From Alloscardovia sp963543015 (lineage in GTDB: Bacteria > Actinomycetota > Actinomycetes > Actinomycetales > Bifidobacteriaceae), in assembly GCA_963543015.1 (NCBI GenBank), contig CAUTYZ010000001.1, positions 62,001 through 126,000 of the forward strand: DNA of 64,000 nt, read 5' to 3'. Positions 8,710-16,968 of the stretch are shown here, piece by piece. Positions within the stretch are counted from its first letter, which is position 1. Each line of letters opens with the position of its first letter. The position numbers were made by a program, and so were the translations under genes. The notes beneath the pieces were generated by a model that saw only the letters and a program-made list of their open reading frames with translations, ran no database searches and was not told the origin of the DNA.

Positions 8710-9351
8710 TTACTGCTGTACAAGAATGACAGCAATATCTCCTTGATTAAGCCCCGACACCTTCTGCACTTGACTAATGCCAAGCTGGGTCGCGATATCC
8801 TGAGCTGTGACTTGATCGGAGTCATTGACATACCACACAGTATTCGCAGAAGGTAGGTTAGAGCTTGCAGGGTTTGCTGGAGTGACGCTGGTGTATCCCG
8901 CATTTGTCAGCGCTGCAGCACGCTGAGCTGCATATCCGGTGATACCCGTAGCGTTAATAACATACACGGCACGCGACTTATCAGGCTGAGCAGTTTGCTG
9001 AGTCGACGAATTGTCCGACTGCGTATTTGACTGTGAATCCGATTGTGTCGACGACTTGGAGTCAGAATTATTTGACGAGCTCGACTCAGAAGAGGTCGAT
9101 TTCGAAGAAGAATTCGATGCACTACGAGACGTTGTCGTTGATGTGGATGGGAAAAAATTCAGACCATTACGTCCCAACCATCCATTCGTCCATGTTAAGA
9201 ACATTAACGCGCACAATCCAGCAACAATGATGGCGATAATATATGGCATAAGCTGCGCCACGATGGTTTTATTACCACGATGAGCACCGCCATTATTTCC
9301 TACCGCACGGTCAAACTCATCACGAGGATAATTGGACTTTTCACTTGCCAT
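8710..9351 (-). CDS. Membrane-anchored LytR_C domain protein
   Basis: A 213-residue type II membrane protein: a cytoplasmic N-terminus, one transmembrane helix (about 32-53, MPYIIAIIVAGLCALMFLTW), a long Ser/Asp/Gln-rich linker (70-120), and a C-terminal LytR_C domain (about 125-213; VYVINATGITGYAAQRAAALTNAGY... WYVNDSDQVTAQDIA...). LytR_C domains accompany cell-envelope proteins but their biochemistry is unclear. The ATG at 9351 has an AAAGGAG ribosome binding site; a GTG two codons earlier is too close to it. Transcribed divergently from ung. Confidence 0.85.
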   Translation of the reverse strand: MASEKSNYPRDEFDRAVGNNGGAHRGNKTIVAQLMPYIIAIIVAGLCALMFLTWTNGWLGRNGLNFFPSTSTTTSRSASNSSSKSTSSESSSSNNSDSKSSTQSDSQSNTQSDNSSTQQTAQPDKSRAVYVINATGITGYAAQRAAALTNAGYTSVTPANPASSNLPSANTVWYVNDSDQVTAQDIATQLGISQVQKVSGLNQGDIAVILVQQ

Positions 9352-9407
9352 GAACACTCCTTTAACAACTTCTTCCTATTCTACGAATAGCCCTACACCA
9401 CGGTAGA

Positions 9408-10118
9408 ATGACGAGTATGACTGACAATAGACCACCGTTATCATCAATTATTGACCCCTCATGGGCACAGGCTCTTGCACCCGTCGAACCCCACATCCAT
9501 GCTATGGGCGATTTCCTCCGACAGGAGCATGCTCAGGGCTTTGCAACGCTTCCGCCAGCTCCCTATATCCTGCGAGCATTCACCTATCCTTTGAACTCCA
9601 TTAAGGTTCTTATCGTCGGTCAAGATCCGTATCCAACTCCCGGCCATGCTGTGGGTTTGAGTTTTTCTGTCGCACCTGGTGTCAGGCCTATTCCAAAAAG
9701 TCTTATTAATATATATAAGGAGTTAGTGGACGATCTTCACGTGCCAGAGCCGTCTAATGGCGATTTAACTCCATGGGCAGATCAAGGCGTTATGCTGCTC
9801 AACAGATCTTTAAGTGTCCGTGCTGGAAATGCAAACTCGCATCAAGGTAAGGGCTGGGAAGCAATTACTGAAGCAGCTATTACCGCGCTGAATTCTCGTA
9901 CCGATAGCTCAGGCAATCCACTGCCACTCGTCGCAATTTTATGGGGAAGCAATGCGCGTAGCCTCAAACCGCTCCTCACTCACGCGACAATTATCGAATC
10001 TGCTCATCCAAGCCCATTGTCGGCATATCGTGGATTCTTTGGCTCACGTCCATTCTCGCGCGCAAATGAGGCGTTGCTTGCCCAAGGTAGCACACCTATT
10101 AATTGGCAGCTTCCTTGA
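9408..10118 (+). CDS. ung: Uracil-DNA glycosylase (family 1)
   Basis: A 236-residue enzyme that removes uracil from DNA as the first step of base-excision repair. It has the family 1 motifs: GQDPYPTPGHAVGLSF with the water-activating Asp, LLNRSLSVRAGNANSH, ILWGSNARS, and the minor-groove loop HPSPLSAYRGFFGSRPF containing the catalytic His. The length is normal. The start is either the ATG at 9408 or the ATG three codons later; neither has a clear Shine-Dalgarno and a TAGAAT-like -10 overlaps this point, so the mRNA may be nearly leaderless. Confidence 0.95.
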   Translation: MTSMTDNRPPLSSIIDPSWAQALAPVEPHIHAMGDFLRQEHAQGFATLPPAPYILRAFTYPLNSIKVLIVGQDPYPTPGHAVGLSFSVAPGVRPIPKSLINIYKELVDDLHVPEPSNGDLTPWADQGVMLLNRSLSVRAGNANSHQGKGWEAITEAAITALNSRTDSSGNPLPLVAILWGSNARSLKPLLTHATIIESAHPSPLSAYRGFFGSRPFSRANEALLAQGSTPINWQLP

Positions 10119-10258
10119 TATTCATTAATAATACGGCACGTTTTTTGCACGTTTAACGCCTGACAATTTCCTGAGAACTTTGCAGACATCCTGTGCAGAT
10201 TACTTTGCAGTAAGCGCAAAAATTCGTACTTTATACGCTTATCCCCTAAGGTGGAACT

Positions 10259-11395
10259 ATGGCTCTTTTTTCAGAACAATCAGAAAACACATCAGCAGGT
10301 GCTTTTACTGGCATGACTGGCATGACTGGCATGACTGGTATGACTGGCATGACTGGCATGACTGGCATGACTGGTATGACTAATCCTCCAGCACCTCAGA
10401 CATCTCAAGCACCCGAAAATCCTCAGCGTGCTATGCAGCTTGCTCAGCGCATGCGTGAACGATTCTCACAAGGCTTGGTCGGACAGGATGATTTGCGCGA
10501 ATCTTTGATTTTGACGCTTATCGCAGGCGGTCATATCCTTATCGAGTCCGTTCCTGGTCTGGCAAAAACGACTGCAGCTCGTTTGCTTGCTTCCTGTGTA
10601 TCAGGATCTTTCAAGCGCATCCAGTGCACTCCTGATTTGATGCCTGCTGATTTGGTAGGTACTCAGGTCTTCGATTTCGCAACTCAGAAGATGATTACTC
10701 AAATCGGACCTGTGCACGCAAACATTGTTCTTTTGGATGAAATTAATCGTTCCAGCGCAAAAACTCAATCCGCTATGCTCGAGGCAATGGCTGAAGGCGC
10801 AACGACCATTGGCGGCGAACGCATCGCTTTGCCACAGCCTTTTATGGTTATCGCAACTCAAAACCCTGTCGAAGAAGAGGGAACGTACAATCTTCCTGAA
10901 GCTCAGATGGATCGTTTCATGATGAAGACTGTGATGACGTACCCAACTGCTGCTCAAGAAGTAGATATGCTTTCTATGCTCAGCAATCAGGCAAGCGATA
11001 CCATGACTTTTGCAGCTCATGAGTCCCAGTCTATTTCTTTGAGCGATGTGACCTATCTTCGTAGTGCTGCTCGCCGCGTTCATGTCAGCGATGATATTAA
11101 AAAGTACGTCGTTGATTTAATTGCTACATCGCGTGGAATGGGCACACACCCTATTAAGGGCTTGTCAGCATTGGTTCGATTGGGCGCTTCTCCTCGTGCA
11201 TCCATTAGTCTCATCCGTGTCGCTCAAGCACAGGCTTTGATTAAGGGCCGCGATTATGTGATTCCTGAGGATGTTAAGTCGCATGCTCATGATGTCTTGC
11301 GTCACCGCATTCTTATGACTTTTGAAGCATTGGCTGATGGCATTACATCTGATCAGGTTATCGATACCATCGTTTCCACTGTTCCGGTTCCATAA
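10259..11395 (+). CDS. MoxR-family AAA+ ATPase with N-terminal Gly-Met-Thr repeats
   Basis: A 378-residue MoxR ATPase, first gene of a six-gene operon. The AAA_3 core starts near residue 75: Walker A GLAKT at about 100, Walker B IVLLDEINRSSAKTQ, sensor 1 IATQNPVEEEGTY, then the MoxR lid domain. MoxR proteins act as chaperones with von Willebrand A (VWA) partners; the downstream DUF58 and two VWA genes fit that. The oddity is the N-terminus: eight in-frame Gly-Met-Thr units encoded by a perfect 9-bp tandem repeat before the conserved domain. The start ATG has an AAGGTGG ribosome binding site. Confidence 0.9.
   Translation: MALFSEQSENTSAGAFTGMTGMTGMTGMTGMTGMTGMTGMTNPPAPQTSQAPENPQRAMQLAQRMRERFSQGLVGQDDLRESLILTLIAGGHILIESVPGLAKTTAARLLASCVSGSFKRIQCTPDLMPADLVGTQVFDFATQKMITQIGPVHANIVLLDEINRSSAKTQSAMLEAMAEGATTIGGERIALPQPFMVIATQNPVEEEGTYNLPEAQMDRFMMKTVMTYPTAAQEVDMLSMLSNQASDTMTFAAHESQSISLSDVTYLRSAARRVHVSDDIKKYVVDLIATSRGMGTHPIKGLSALVRLGASPRASISLIRVAQAQALIKGRDYVIPEDVKSHAHDVLRHRILMTFEALADGITSDQVIDTIVSTVPVP
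10310..10381 (+). repeat. 9-bp tandem repeat inside moxR (eight units)
   Basis: Eight copies of GGCATGACT (two copies read GGTATGACT). Each unit is three codons, so copy-number change would alter length without breaking the frame. It encodes (Gly-Met-Thr)8 just ahead of the AAA+ domain. Confidence 0.97.
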
Positions 11396-11428
11396 CATTT
11401 CGCATGGTGAGGTGTCGTGGCGATTGCA

Positions 11429-11464
11429 CAGTATTCGTACAGTATTCGTACAGTATTCGTACAG
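11429..11464 (+). repeat. Three 11-bp direct repeats in the moxR-DUF58 gap
   Basis: CAGTATTCGTA repeated three times head to tail and followed by CAG. The 11-bp period is one helical turn, so all copies face the same side of the DNA. They lie 187 bp upstream of the DUF58 gene in the operon's only long internal gap (255 bp). A short CTCACGTACTCACGTG motif follows. Confidence 0.9.
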
Positions 11465-11650
11465 TGCGAGCGCCACTACTCACGTACTCACGTGAAAAAC
11501 TCAATGAATTCGTACTTTCATACTCGACTCGTCGTGGCTGAAAACTTTCGGGCTTCGCAGAGCCTGTGTACACAGAGCACACATACACGAATGTTCGACT
11601 GAACGTATGAATTCCTAACTCATGAAGACATAATTGCAAGGATGAATTGA

Positions 11651-12658
11651 GTGTCATCACAGAAATCTTCTCATCAATCTTCTGATCCTATCCGCCGCAA
11701 AATCGAGGCGCTAGGTCCACGATTGAGCCTGCCTATCGTGCATAAAGCGATGGGAATCGTCGAGGGCGAACATCACAGCCGTCGTCGCGGTTCAGGCTAC
11801 GATTTTTTGGATTTACGCCCGTATGTCATCGGTGACGAATCGCGTTCTATTGACTGGAAAGCAAGCGCTCGAGCAGGACAACCTATTGTGGCGTCCAAAG
11901 AGCATAACGCGACAAGTAACGTGTGGATGCTCATTGATTCTGGACGAGAATTGACAGGAAGCACACCATCTGGTGAACGCCAAATTGACGTATCCATGAA
12001 TGCATTACGCATGTTTGCCATGCTGTCATTGAAGCGCGCAGACAATGTTAATTTTGTTGTCGGCAATTCTCATTCTATTACCCGTATGCCATTTTCCGGC
12101 GGATATATGGAATGCGATGCTTTACTGGAGCAGATTGCTCGTCATCCGATGCCTTATAGCAGCGATTGGGAGTCCATGCTTGATTATGCTCGGCATATTC
12201 GCGATAAGTATTCCCTGATTATCATGGTGACTTCGGATGCTTCATGGGATGAAGAATCATTAGAAACCGTGGGCATTCTTGCACAAACTCACCCTATCGT
12301 CGCGATTAACGTCACATCCGTTAATCCGTCAGATTTAGGTACATTCCACACCGTGTATGACGGCACATCTGGGAAGCGAATTCCAGCATTTATGCGAAAC
12401 CCGGTCGTTCGCGACGAAATTAACGTATCTCGTCACATGACTGTGGATGAGCTCAATCATCAGCTCACAGTAAAAGGTGCTACCCTTTTCAACGCCGATT
12501 CTAGCGAATCCATGTTTAATGAATTTGTGCACCGCATCTCGTTGGCACATTCTTCTGCATCATTCGGACTGCATGCTACGCATGGAGCTGCTGGTTCTGC
12601 GGGATTGGATGGAGCCGCTCAGGCCGAAAGCTCATCGAACGGAAAGGTGGCGCGTTAG
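11651..12658 (+). CDS. DUF58 domain protein
   Basis: A 335-residue DUF58 protein with the characteristic SGYDFLDLRPYVIGDESRSIDWKASAR-type core (residues about 40-75), typical of proteins encoded beside MoxR and VWA proteins. These sets are thought to act in envelope-associated assembly or chaperoning; the target here is unknown. Translation starts at a GTG with AAGGA eight bases upstream; a nearby ATG is followed at once by a stop. The C-terminal 40 residues are Ala/Ser/Gly-rich. Two bases separate it from the next gene. Confidence 0.87.
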   Translation: MSSQKSSHQSSDPIRRKIEALGPRLSLPIVHKAMGIVEGEHHSRRRGSGYDFLDLRPYVIGDESRSIDWKASARAGQPIVASKEHNATSNVWMLIDSGRELTGSTPSGERQIDVSMNALRMFAMLSLKRADNVNFVVGNSHSITRMPFSGGYMECDALLEQIARHPMPYSSDWESMLDYARHIRDKYSLIIMVTSDASWDEESLETVGILAQTHPIVAINVTSVNPSDLGTFHTVYDGTSGKRIPAFMRNPVVRDEINVSRHMTVDELNHQLTVKGATLFNADSSESMFNEFVHRISLAHSSASFGLHATHGAAGSAGLDGAAQAESSSNGKVAR

Positions 12659-12660
12659 TT

Positions 12661-13233
12661 ATGAATTTTGATCTTTCCTCGACACCTATCTCGTATACAC
12701 CTGTCACACATACCATTGCGGCAACTTTTGATCAAACTCCTTCTACAGCTTTTGCGAGCACGCCGCTTATTATCGGTCTGATTATTGCTCTTGTGCTGTG
12801 TATAGCGTTCATTATCGCGGCAATTATTTTCTTCATGCCGGCGCGCGATAAAGCTCAGCGCACTCGTGTATCCGTGCATAATGATGATTCGACTTACAAA
12901 AAGCAGGTTCGCGAGATTGAAGATTCCTACACACGTGGCGACATCACTCAGCAGGACGCTTTCCGTGAGCTTGCGTCTATCGCACGTCATTTCGCATCAG
13001 ACCGTCTCGGTGTAGACGTTACTGCGCACACATTATCGGATATCGCTCAGTCATCGAAGCTCCAATCTTCTCGCCGTACAGATGCTCATGGCATTGATCT
13101 TTTGCGCTCAACTATTGAAGCATTGTATCCGCCAGAGTTTGCTTATGCCGCTACTCAATCGCAGAATTCGCATGTCACTGTACTTGAAGCATGCCGCTGG
13201 GTAACTGCCCTCATCGAAAGATGGGATGATTAA
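12661..13233 (+). CDS. Single-pass membrane protein of the MoxR operon
   Basis: A 190-residue protein with one strong transmembrane helix at about 37-60 (LIIGLIIALVLCIAFIIAAI) and a cytoplasmic, charged helical part containing QVREIEDSYTRGDITQQDAF. I do not recognise a named family. Its position between DUF58 and VWA genes matches the short membrane protein found at this place in many MoxR operons. Its stop codon overlaps the next start (TAATG), so it is translationally coupled. Confidence 0.75.
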   Translation: MNFDLSSTPISYTPVTHTIAATFDQTPSTAFASTPLIIGLIIALVLCIAFIIAAIIFFMPARDKAQRTRVSVHNDDSTYKKQVREIEDSYTRGDITQQDAFRELASIARHFASDRLGVDVTAHTLSDIAQSSKLQSSRRTDAHGIDLLRSTIEALYPPEFAYAATQSQNSHVTVLEACRWVTALIERWDD

Positions 13234-14489
13234 TGACTACTTTCTTTACTACTTTTCTTCCGACACGATTTGTGTGGCCAATTTTTGGGGCAATTGTTCT
13301 TGTCCTCTTCATCGTAGCCATTGGGGTCACGCGGCTTATCCTTACTCGTATTCAACAGCGTGAGGAAGCATCTCGTGAGGATGTGGATTCTACTATCGAC
13401 GATAGCGATGATGAGACAGTTCATGCATCCTCTTTGCGCGCAATCTTAAACTCCTCGAACACTGAATCTCTCGATACCATCAGCTCTGATAACGTACTTG
13501 ATAGCAGCACTACCGACGATAGCTCTCTCCAGTCTGAAGATGATCACTCCAGCGCTACTGTCTTTAACGTAGCCACTGATTATCAAGGAGAAACAGCATC
13601 CCGTTTTATGACTGTGTATAAGCGCATGGGACTTATCGCAGTTATCGGATTAGCGGTGAGCTTGTTTGCTGGAGCTATTCTGGTCTCCCGTCCTTCGACC
13701 ATTAACCCACAAAATGAAAACAGCGCTTCTCGCGATATTATTTTGTGCCTTGATGTTTCCGGCTCTGCACTGGCATATGACCGTCAAATTATCGCTGCAT
13801 ACTCCCAAATTGCGCGCGATCTTCATGGAGAGCGTATCGGATTGAGTATCTTCAATTCGACATCCAAAACTGTGTTCCCTCTCACGGATGATTATTCTGT
13901 TATTTCTAATCAATTGAATCATGCGTATGAATTGCTCAGTCGAGTCCAAACGCAAGAGTCTATTGACGCTATGACAGACGAACAATACCAAGAGGTCAAC
14001 GACTGGTTGAGCGGAACTCAAAATGTCGAAAACTCCACGTCCTTAATTGGAGATGGTCTTGTATCCTGCACGATGATGCTTCCTCAGCTGAACAGCGCAT
14101 CCGCGCGCAATGCTCGCAGTGCATCAATTATTTTGGCAACGGATAATGTTCCTTCAGGAAAACAAACTTTCACGCTTGATGAAGCATTGTCTATCGCTCA
14201 CGATGCGCGCATTAATGTCGACGCATTATATGTCGGCTCAAATCAAACGAGCGATTCTCAAGCTGCACAAGAAATGCGTACAGCCATTGAAAATAATGGC
14301 GGAACGTATGTCGACCTCAATGCTAACGATACCGTGGACGACATCGTGCGAGACATCACGTCCACGAAATCAGGACCTCAGCTTCACGATGATTCAAGCA
14401 CGCTCATCGATGCACCTGGTCTGATTCTTGCTCTTGCAGTTCTTGCCTTTATTGTCTTTATCTTCGCAGCAGGAAGGATTCGTCGCTAA
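13233..14489 (+). CDS. Membrane-anchored VWA-domain protein (BatA/BatB-like)
   Basis: A 418-residue protein with a transmembrane helix near 10-32, an acidic Ser-rich loop, a second helix near 130-152, a VWA domain (about 168-375) and a C-terminal helix ending in basic residues. The metal-ion-dependent adhesion site begins CLDVSGSAL (DxSxS). It resembles BatA/BatB proteins of MoxR operons, with the VWA domain placed outside the membrane. Coupled to the previous and the next gene by TAATG overlaps. The Ser/Asp-rich loop (50-115) is unlike a folded domain and may be extended. Confidence 0.85.
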   Translation: MTTFFTTFLPTRFVWPIFGAIVLVLFIVAIGVTRLILTRIQQREEASREDVDSTIDDSDDETVHASSLRAILNSSNTESLDTISSDNVLDSSTTDDSSLQSEDDHSSATVFNVATDYQGETASRFMTVYKRMGLIAVIGLAVSLFAGAILVSRPSTINPQNENSASRDIILCLDVSGSALAYDRQIIAAYSQIARDLHGERIGLSIFNSTSKTVFPLTDDYSVISNQLNHAYELLSRVQTQESIDAMTDEQYQEVNDWLSGTQNVENSTSLIGDGLVSCTMMLPQLNSASARNARSASIILATDNVPSGKQTFTLDEALSIAHDARINVDALYVGSNQTSDSQAAQEMRTAIENNGGTYVDLNANDTVDDIVRDITSTKSGPQLHDDSSTLIDAPGLILALAVLAFIVFIFAAGRIRR

Positions 14490-15550
14490 TGTCTATGACT
14501 CTCATTCCTGTATTCGGGTGGATTCTCTCCCCTGTTGTCATTGCACTTGTCATTGGCGCGGTGGTATGGCATACAGTGCGTTTTGCTCGCACCCGTGCAC
14601 ATACTGATATCACCGTATGGATGATGACGCGTCGATGGATTCTTGCCGTTGTGCTGTCCGTTATGCTCCTCGGTCCTAGTACATACGCTCAATCCGCCGT
14701 ACGTGCTGTTAACGCGACTGATGTCTTCATTGCAGTCGATGTGACTGGCTCAATGGCTGTACGCGATGCACAATACGGCTCGTCAAACACGATAACGCGT
14801 ATTCGCGCAGCCCGTGATGCCGTGTACGATATCACAGCTCATTACCCTGATGCGAATTTCTCGGCCATTATTTTCGGAGCAAGCGCGGCTGTGACTTTGC
14901 CGTTAACGCCTGATTCTCATGCGGTAGAAACATGGGCGGATACATTAACGACCGAGCCGACGAACGTCTCGTCCGGCTCGAGTTTGGATGCTCCGCTCAA
15001 TACTTTGACGACCGCATTGAGCGAGGCTCAAAAAGCACATCCTGACGATACGCGTATCCTGTATATCATTACCGATGGCGAACAAACAACAGGTGAAGCC
15101 GTGAAGAGTTTCTCGGGACTTCGCGCATATATTTCCAACGCTGTCGTCGTCGGCGTGGGCTCGACTGACGGTGGACGTATTCCGTATACCACTACGGGAG
15201 TTTCTGTATCAGATAGTTCGAACAGCTCAGGTAGCTCGAATAGTTCGGGCACAACGCGCTGGGTTCAAGATCCAGACACGAATACAGACGGTATTTCTCG
15301 CACTAACGAGAGTAATTTGGAAACGATTGCTGATCAATTATCGGGTACGTATATTCATCCTGATGCTCAGACTACCTTGCGTACGTCGTTAACATCGGAT
15401 GCGTCGGAACGTTATCGTTTAACCACATCTACTCGTCTATCCTCCCGTCCGGTATCCCTACTGTGGCCATTTGGAGCTTTCTTTGCGATAATTGCGTTCT
15501 GGGAGCTCGCTGCTTGGATGGTCACGTCACGAAAGTTGTTTGTATTATGA
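14489..15550 (+). CDS. Second membrane-anchored VWA-domain protein
   Basis: A 353-residue protein with helices near 8-32 and 50-70, a VWA domain with FIAVDVTGSMAVRD (DxTGS variant of the MIDAS), a Ser/Asn/Gly-rich loop (about 235-255, SSNSSGSSNSSG) and a C-terminal helix near 325-345. It is a paralogue in arrangement of the preceding VWA protein; pairs of this kind are normal in MoxR operons. It starts at a TAATG overlap and ends overlapping the next start by four bases, so the whole operon appears tightly coupled. Confidence 0.85.
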   Translation: MSMTLIPVFGWILSPVVIALVIGAVVWHTVRFARTRAHTDITVWMMTRRWILAVVLSVMLLGPSTYAQSAVRAVNATDVFIAVDVTGSMAVRDAQYGSSNTITRIRAARDAVYDITAHYPDANFSAIIFGASAAVTLPLTPDSHAVETWADTLTTEPTNVSSGSSLDAPLNTLTTALSEAQKAHPDDTRILYIITDGEQTTGEAVKSFSGLRAYISNAVVVGVGSTDGGRIPYTTTGVSVSDSSNSSGSSNSSGTTRWVQDPDTNTDGISRTNESNLETIADQLSGTYIHPDAQTTLRTSLTSDASERYRLTTSTRLSSRPVSLLWPFGAFFAIIAFWELAAWMVTSRKLFVL

Positions 15551-16143
15551 GTTCTTCTGTATATTCTTCACGCATGAGCTCAACTTCTCGAAACTCATCC
15601 ACTACTCCTGCTCGTGGCTCACTGCTTCTTCGTATCGTGTTGATTGGAGTTGCTGTGATCACGGGACTTGTGGGCATCGTACTCGGTGCAAATCTGCTTA
15701 TCGCTGATATGTATAATTCAGCCACAACACAGCTGAATACTGCAATTGCAGAGTACTCACAGGATAGCCCTGATTTGGAATTGCTCGCAGCAAATCAAGC
15801 TCAAACGGATTCTCAATTTGCGGATGCGGCTTCTTTGAGCTGGATACAGTTGCCAGGACTTCGCGAATCTGTTGCTCATAATAAATCTGTATCTGAGGCG
15901 CTAACCAAGAAGATTCAGGATGATTTGAATAATGAGAATAACCAGTCCTCGTCGTCCAGTTCATCCCAATCGTCAGACTCATCACAGTCAAGTGACTCCA
16001 ATTCTTCGCAATCATCGCAAGATAGCAGCTCACTGAATCAAGATGTTCAAGAACGAATGCGTACTCTGACAGATAATAATTCCACCAATCAGCAGTCGTA
16101 TAATCCTCAGCAGCCTCAGACGACTACGAGGAAGCCATGGTAA
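15547..16143 (+). CDS. Single-pass membrane protein, last gene of the MoxR operon
   Basis: A 198-residue protein with a Ser/Thr-rich N-terminus, a transmembrane helix at about 26-48 (IVLIGVAVITGLVGIVLGAN), a helical extracytoplasmic part, and a C-terminal low-complexity region (about 135-198) made largely of Ser, Gln, Asp and Asn. It starts inside the stop of the VWA gene (ATGA overlap). Proteins of this kind are conserved at this place in bifidobacteria, but I cannot name a function. A terminator follows 54 bp downstream. Confidence 0.72.
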   Translation: MSSSVYSSRMSSTSRNSSTTPARGSLLLRIVLIGVAVITGLVGIVLGANLLIADMYNSATTQLNTAIAEYSQDSPDLELLAANQAQTDSQFADAASLSWIQLPGLRESVAHNKSVSEALTKKIQDDLNNENNQSSSSSSSQSSDSSQSSDSNSSQSSQDSSSLNQDVQERMRTLTDNNSTNQQSYNPQQPQTTTRKPW

Positions 16144-16196
16144 TGAGGATAGCTATCGACTAGCTACTCGGCTGTATCGATTGTAAGAGTACAACG

Positions 16197-16224
16197 GCGG
16201 TTCATGGAAACATGGACCGCTTTT
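16197..16224 (+). terminator. Rho-independent terminator of the moxR operon
   Basis: Stem GCGGTTCATG / CATGGACCGC around a GAAA loop, followed by TTTT. Confidence 0.82.
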
Positions 16225-16415
16225 GTATTATGAATTTCCTGTGATGCGCTTGTTTGTTTCCCCCTCGAATATTCGCCGGCAATCGCGTACTCATGTATTC
16301 ACATACTCGTGTACTCATTTTGCATTTTTGTCCGCAAAACGACACGGTTATTCACATTCGTTCACAATGTTGTGAGAAGTTGGCATCGCATCATATCTAC
16401 GCCGAGAATGGACGT

Positions 16416-16874
16416 ATGACTCCATTATTATCCCAACGATTAACTGCCACACCGCTGCATACTGAACCCTCGAATGATGCACTCCCCTTCTCGCTGCCAG
16501 TGGACCCACTTGGACAAGCACTTCGGGAGCAGACATATTCCGAGCGCTCAGAGGACAACAATGCATGCGATAATTACGCTGCTTTTCAGAGCGTTCATGG
16601 GCAAGAAGTTATTCACTCTATGAACCAGCCTCCACCTGTATTCCACCCTAGCGTATGCACATGCCCGTCCATATATATGAACGTCTGCCACGTCATGTCG
16701 AGCGCTCATTCTTTGACAACTGCGACATTGACGGACATTATGCTCAGTCTTGAGCGTTGCCTGTCTCTTCAATGGGAAGGTCAAGCAGGTAATAGTTTCA
16801 AAGATGAATGTCATAGTTTAACTGCTCATAATCTGCGTATCAGCGAGGCCACTCACGCAGCTGCTGTTTATTAA
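16416..16874 (+). CDS. WXG100-like protein
   Basis: A 152-residue protein without a signal peptide. The N-terminal half is variable. The C-terminal half has a WXG turn (SLQWEGQAGNSFKDEC, Trp about residue 120) between two helices, as in type VII-exported helical hairpins. The start at 16416 is tentative: a GGA lies upstream and no conserved domain starts earlier. It is immediately upstream of a serine hydrolase whose N-terminus is also helical, and the two may be co-exported. Confidence in a real gene is good, in the family moderate. Confidence 0.62.
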   Translation: MTPLLSQRLTATPLHTEPSNDALPFSLPVDPLGQALREQTYSERSEDNNACDNYAAFQSVHGQEVIHSMNQPPPVFHPSVCTCPSIYMNVCHVMSSAHSLTTATLTDIMLSLERCLSLQWEGQAGNSFKDECHSLTAHNLRISEATHAAAVY

Positions 16875-16968
16875 CGGTACTAGCGTGTATCGCTGATTAT
16901 CACTACTGCTGACTATTGCTACTGCTCGCGCGAGCTTTTCTGCCCCTGTGATGATGTAAGGAGAACTG

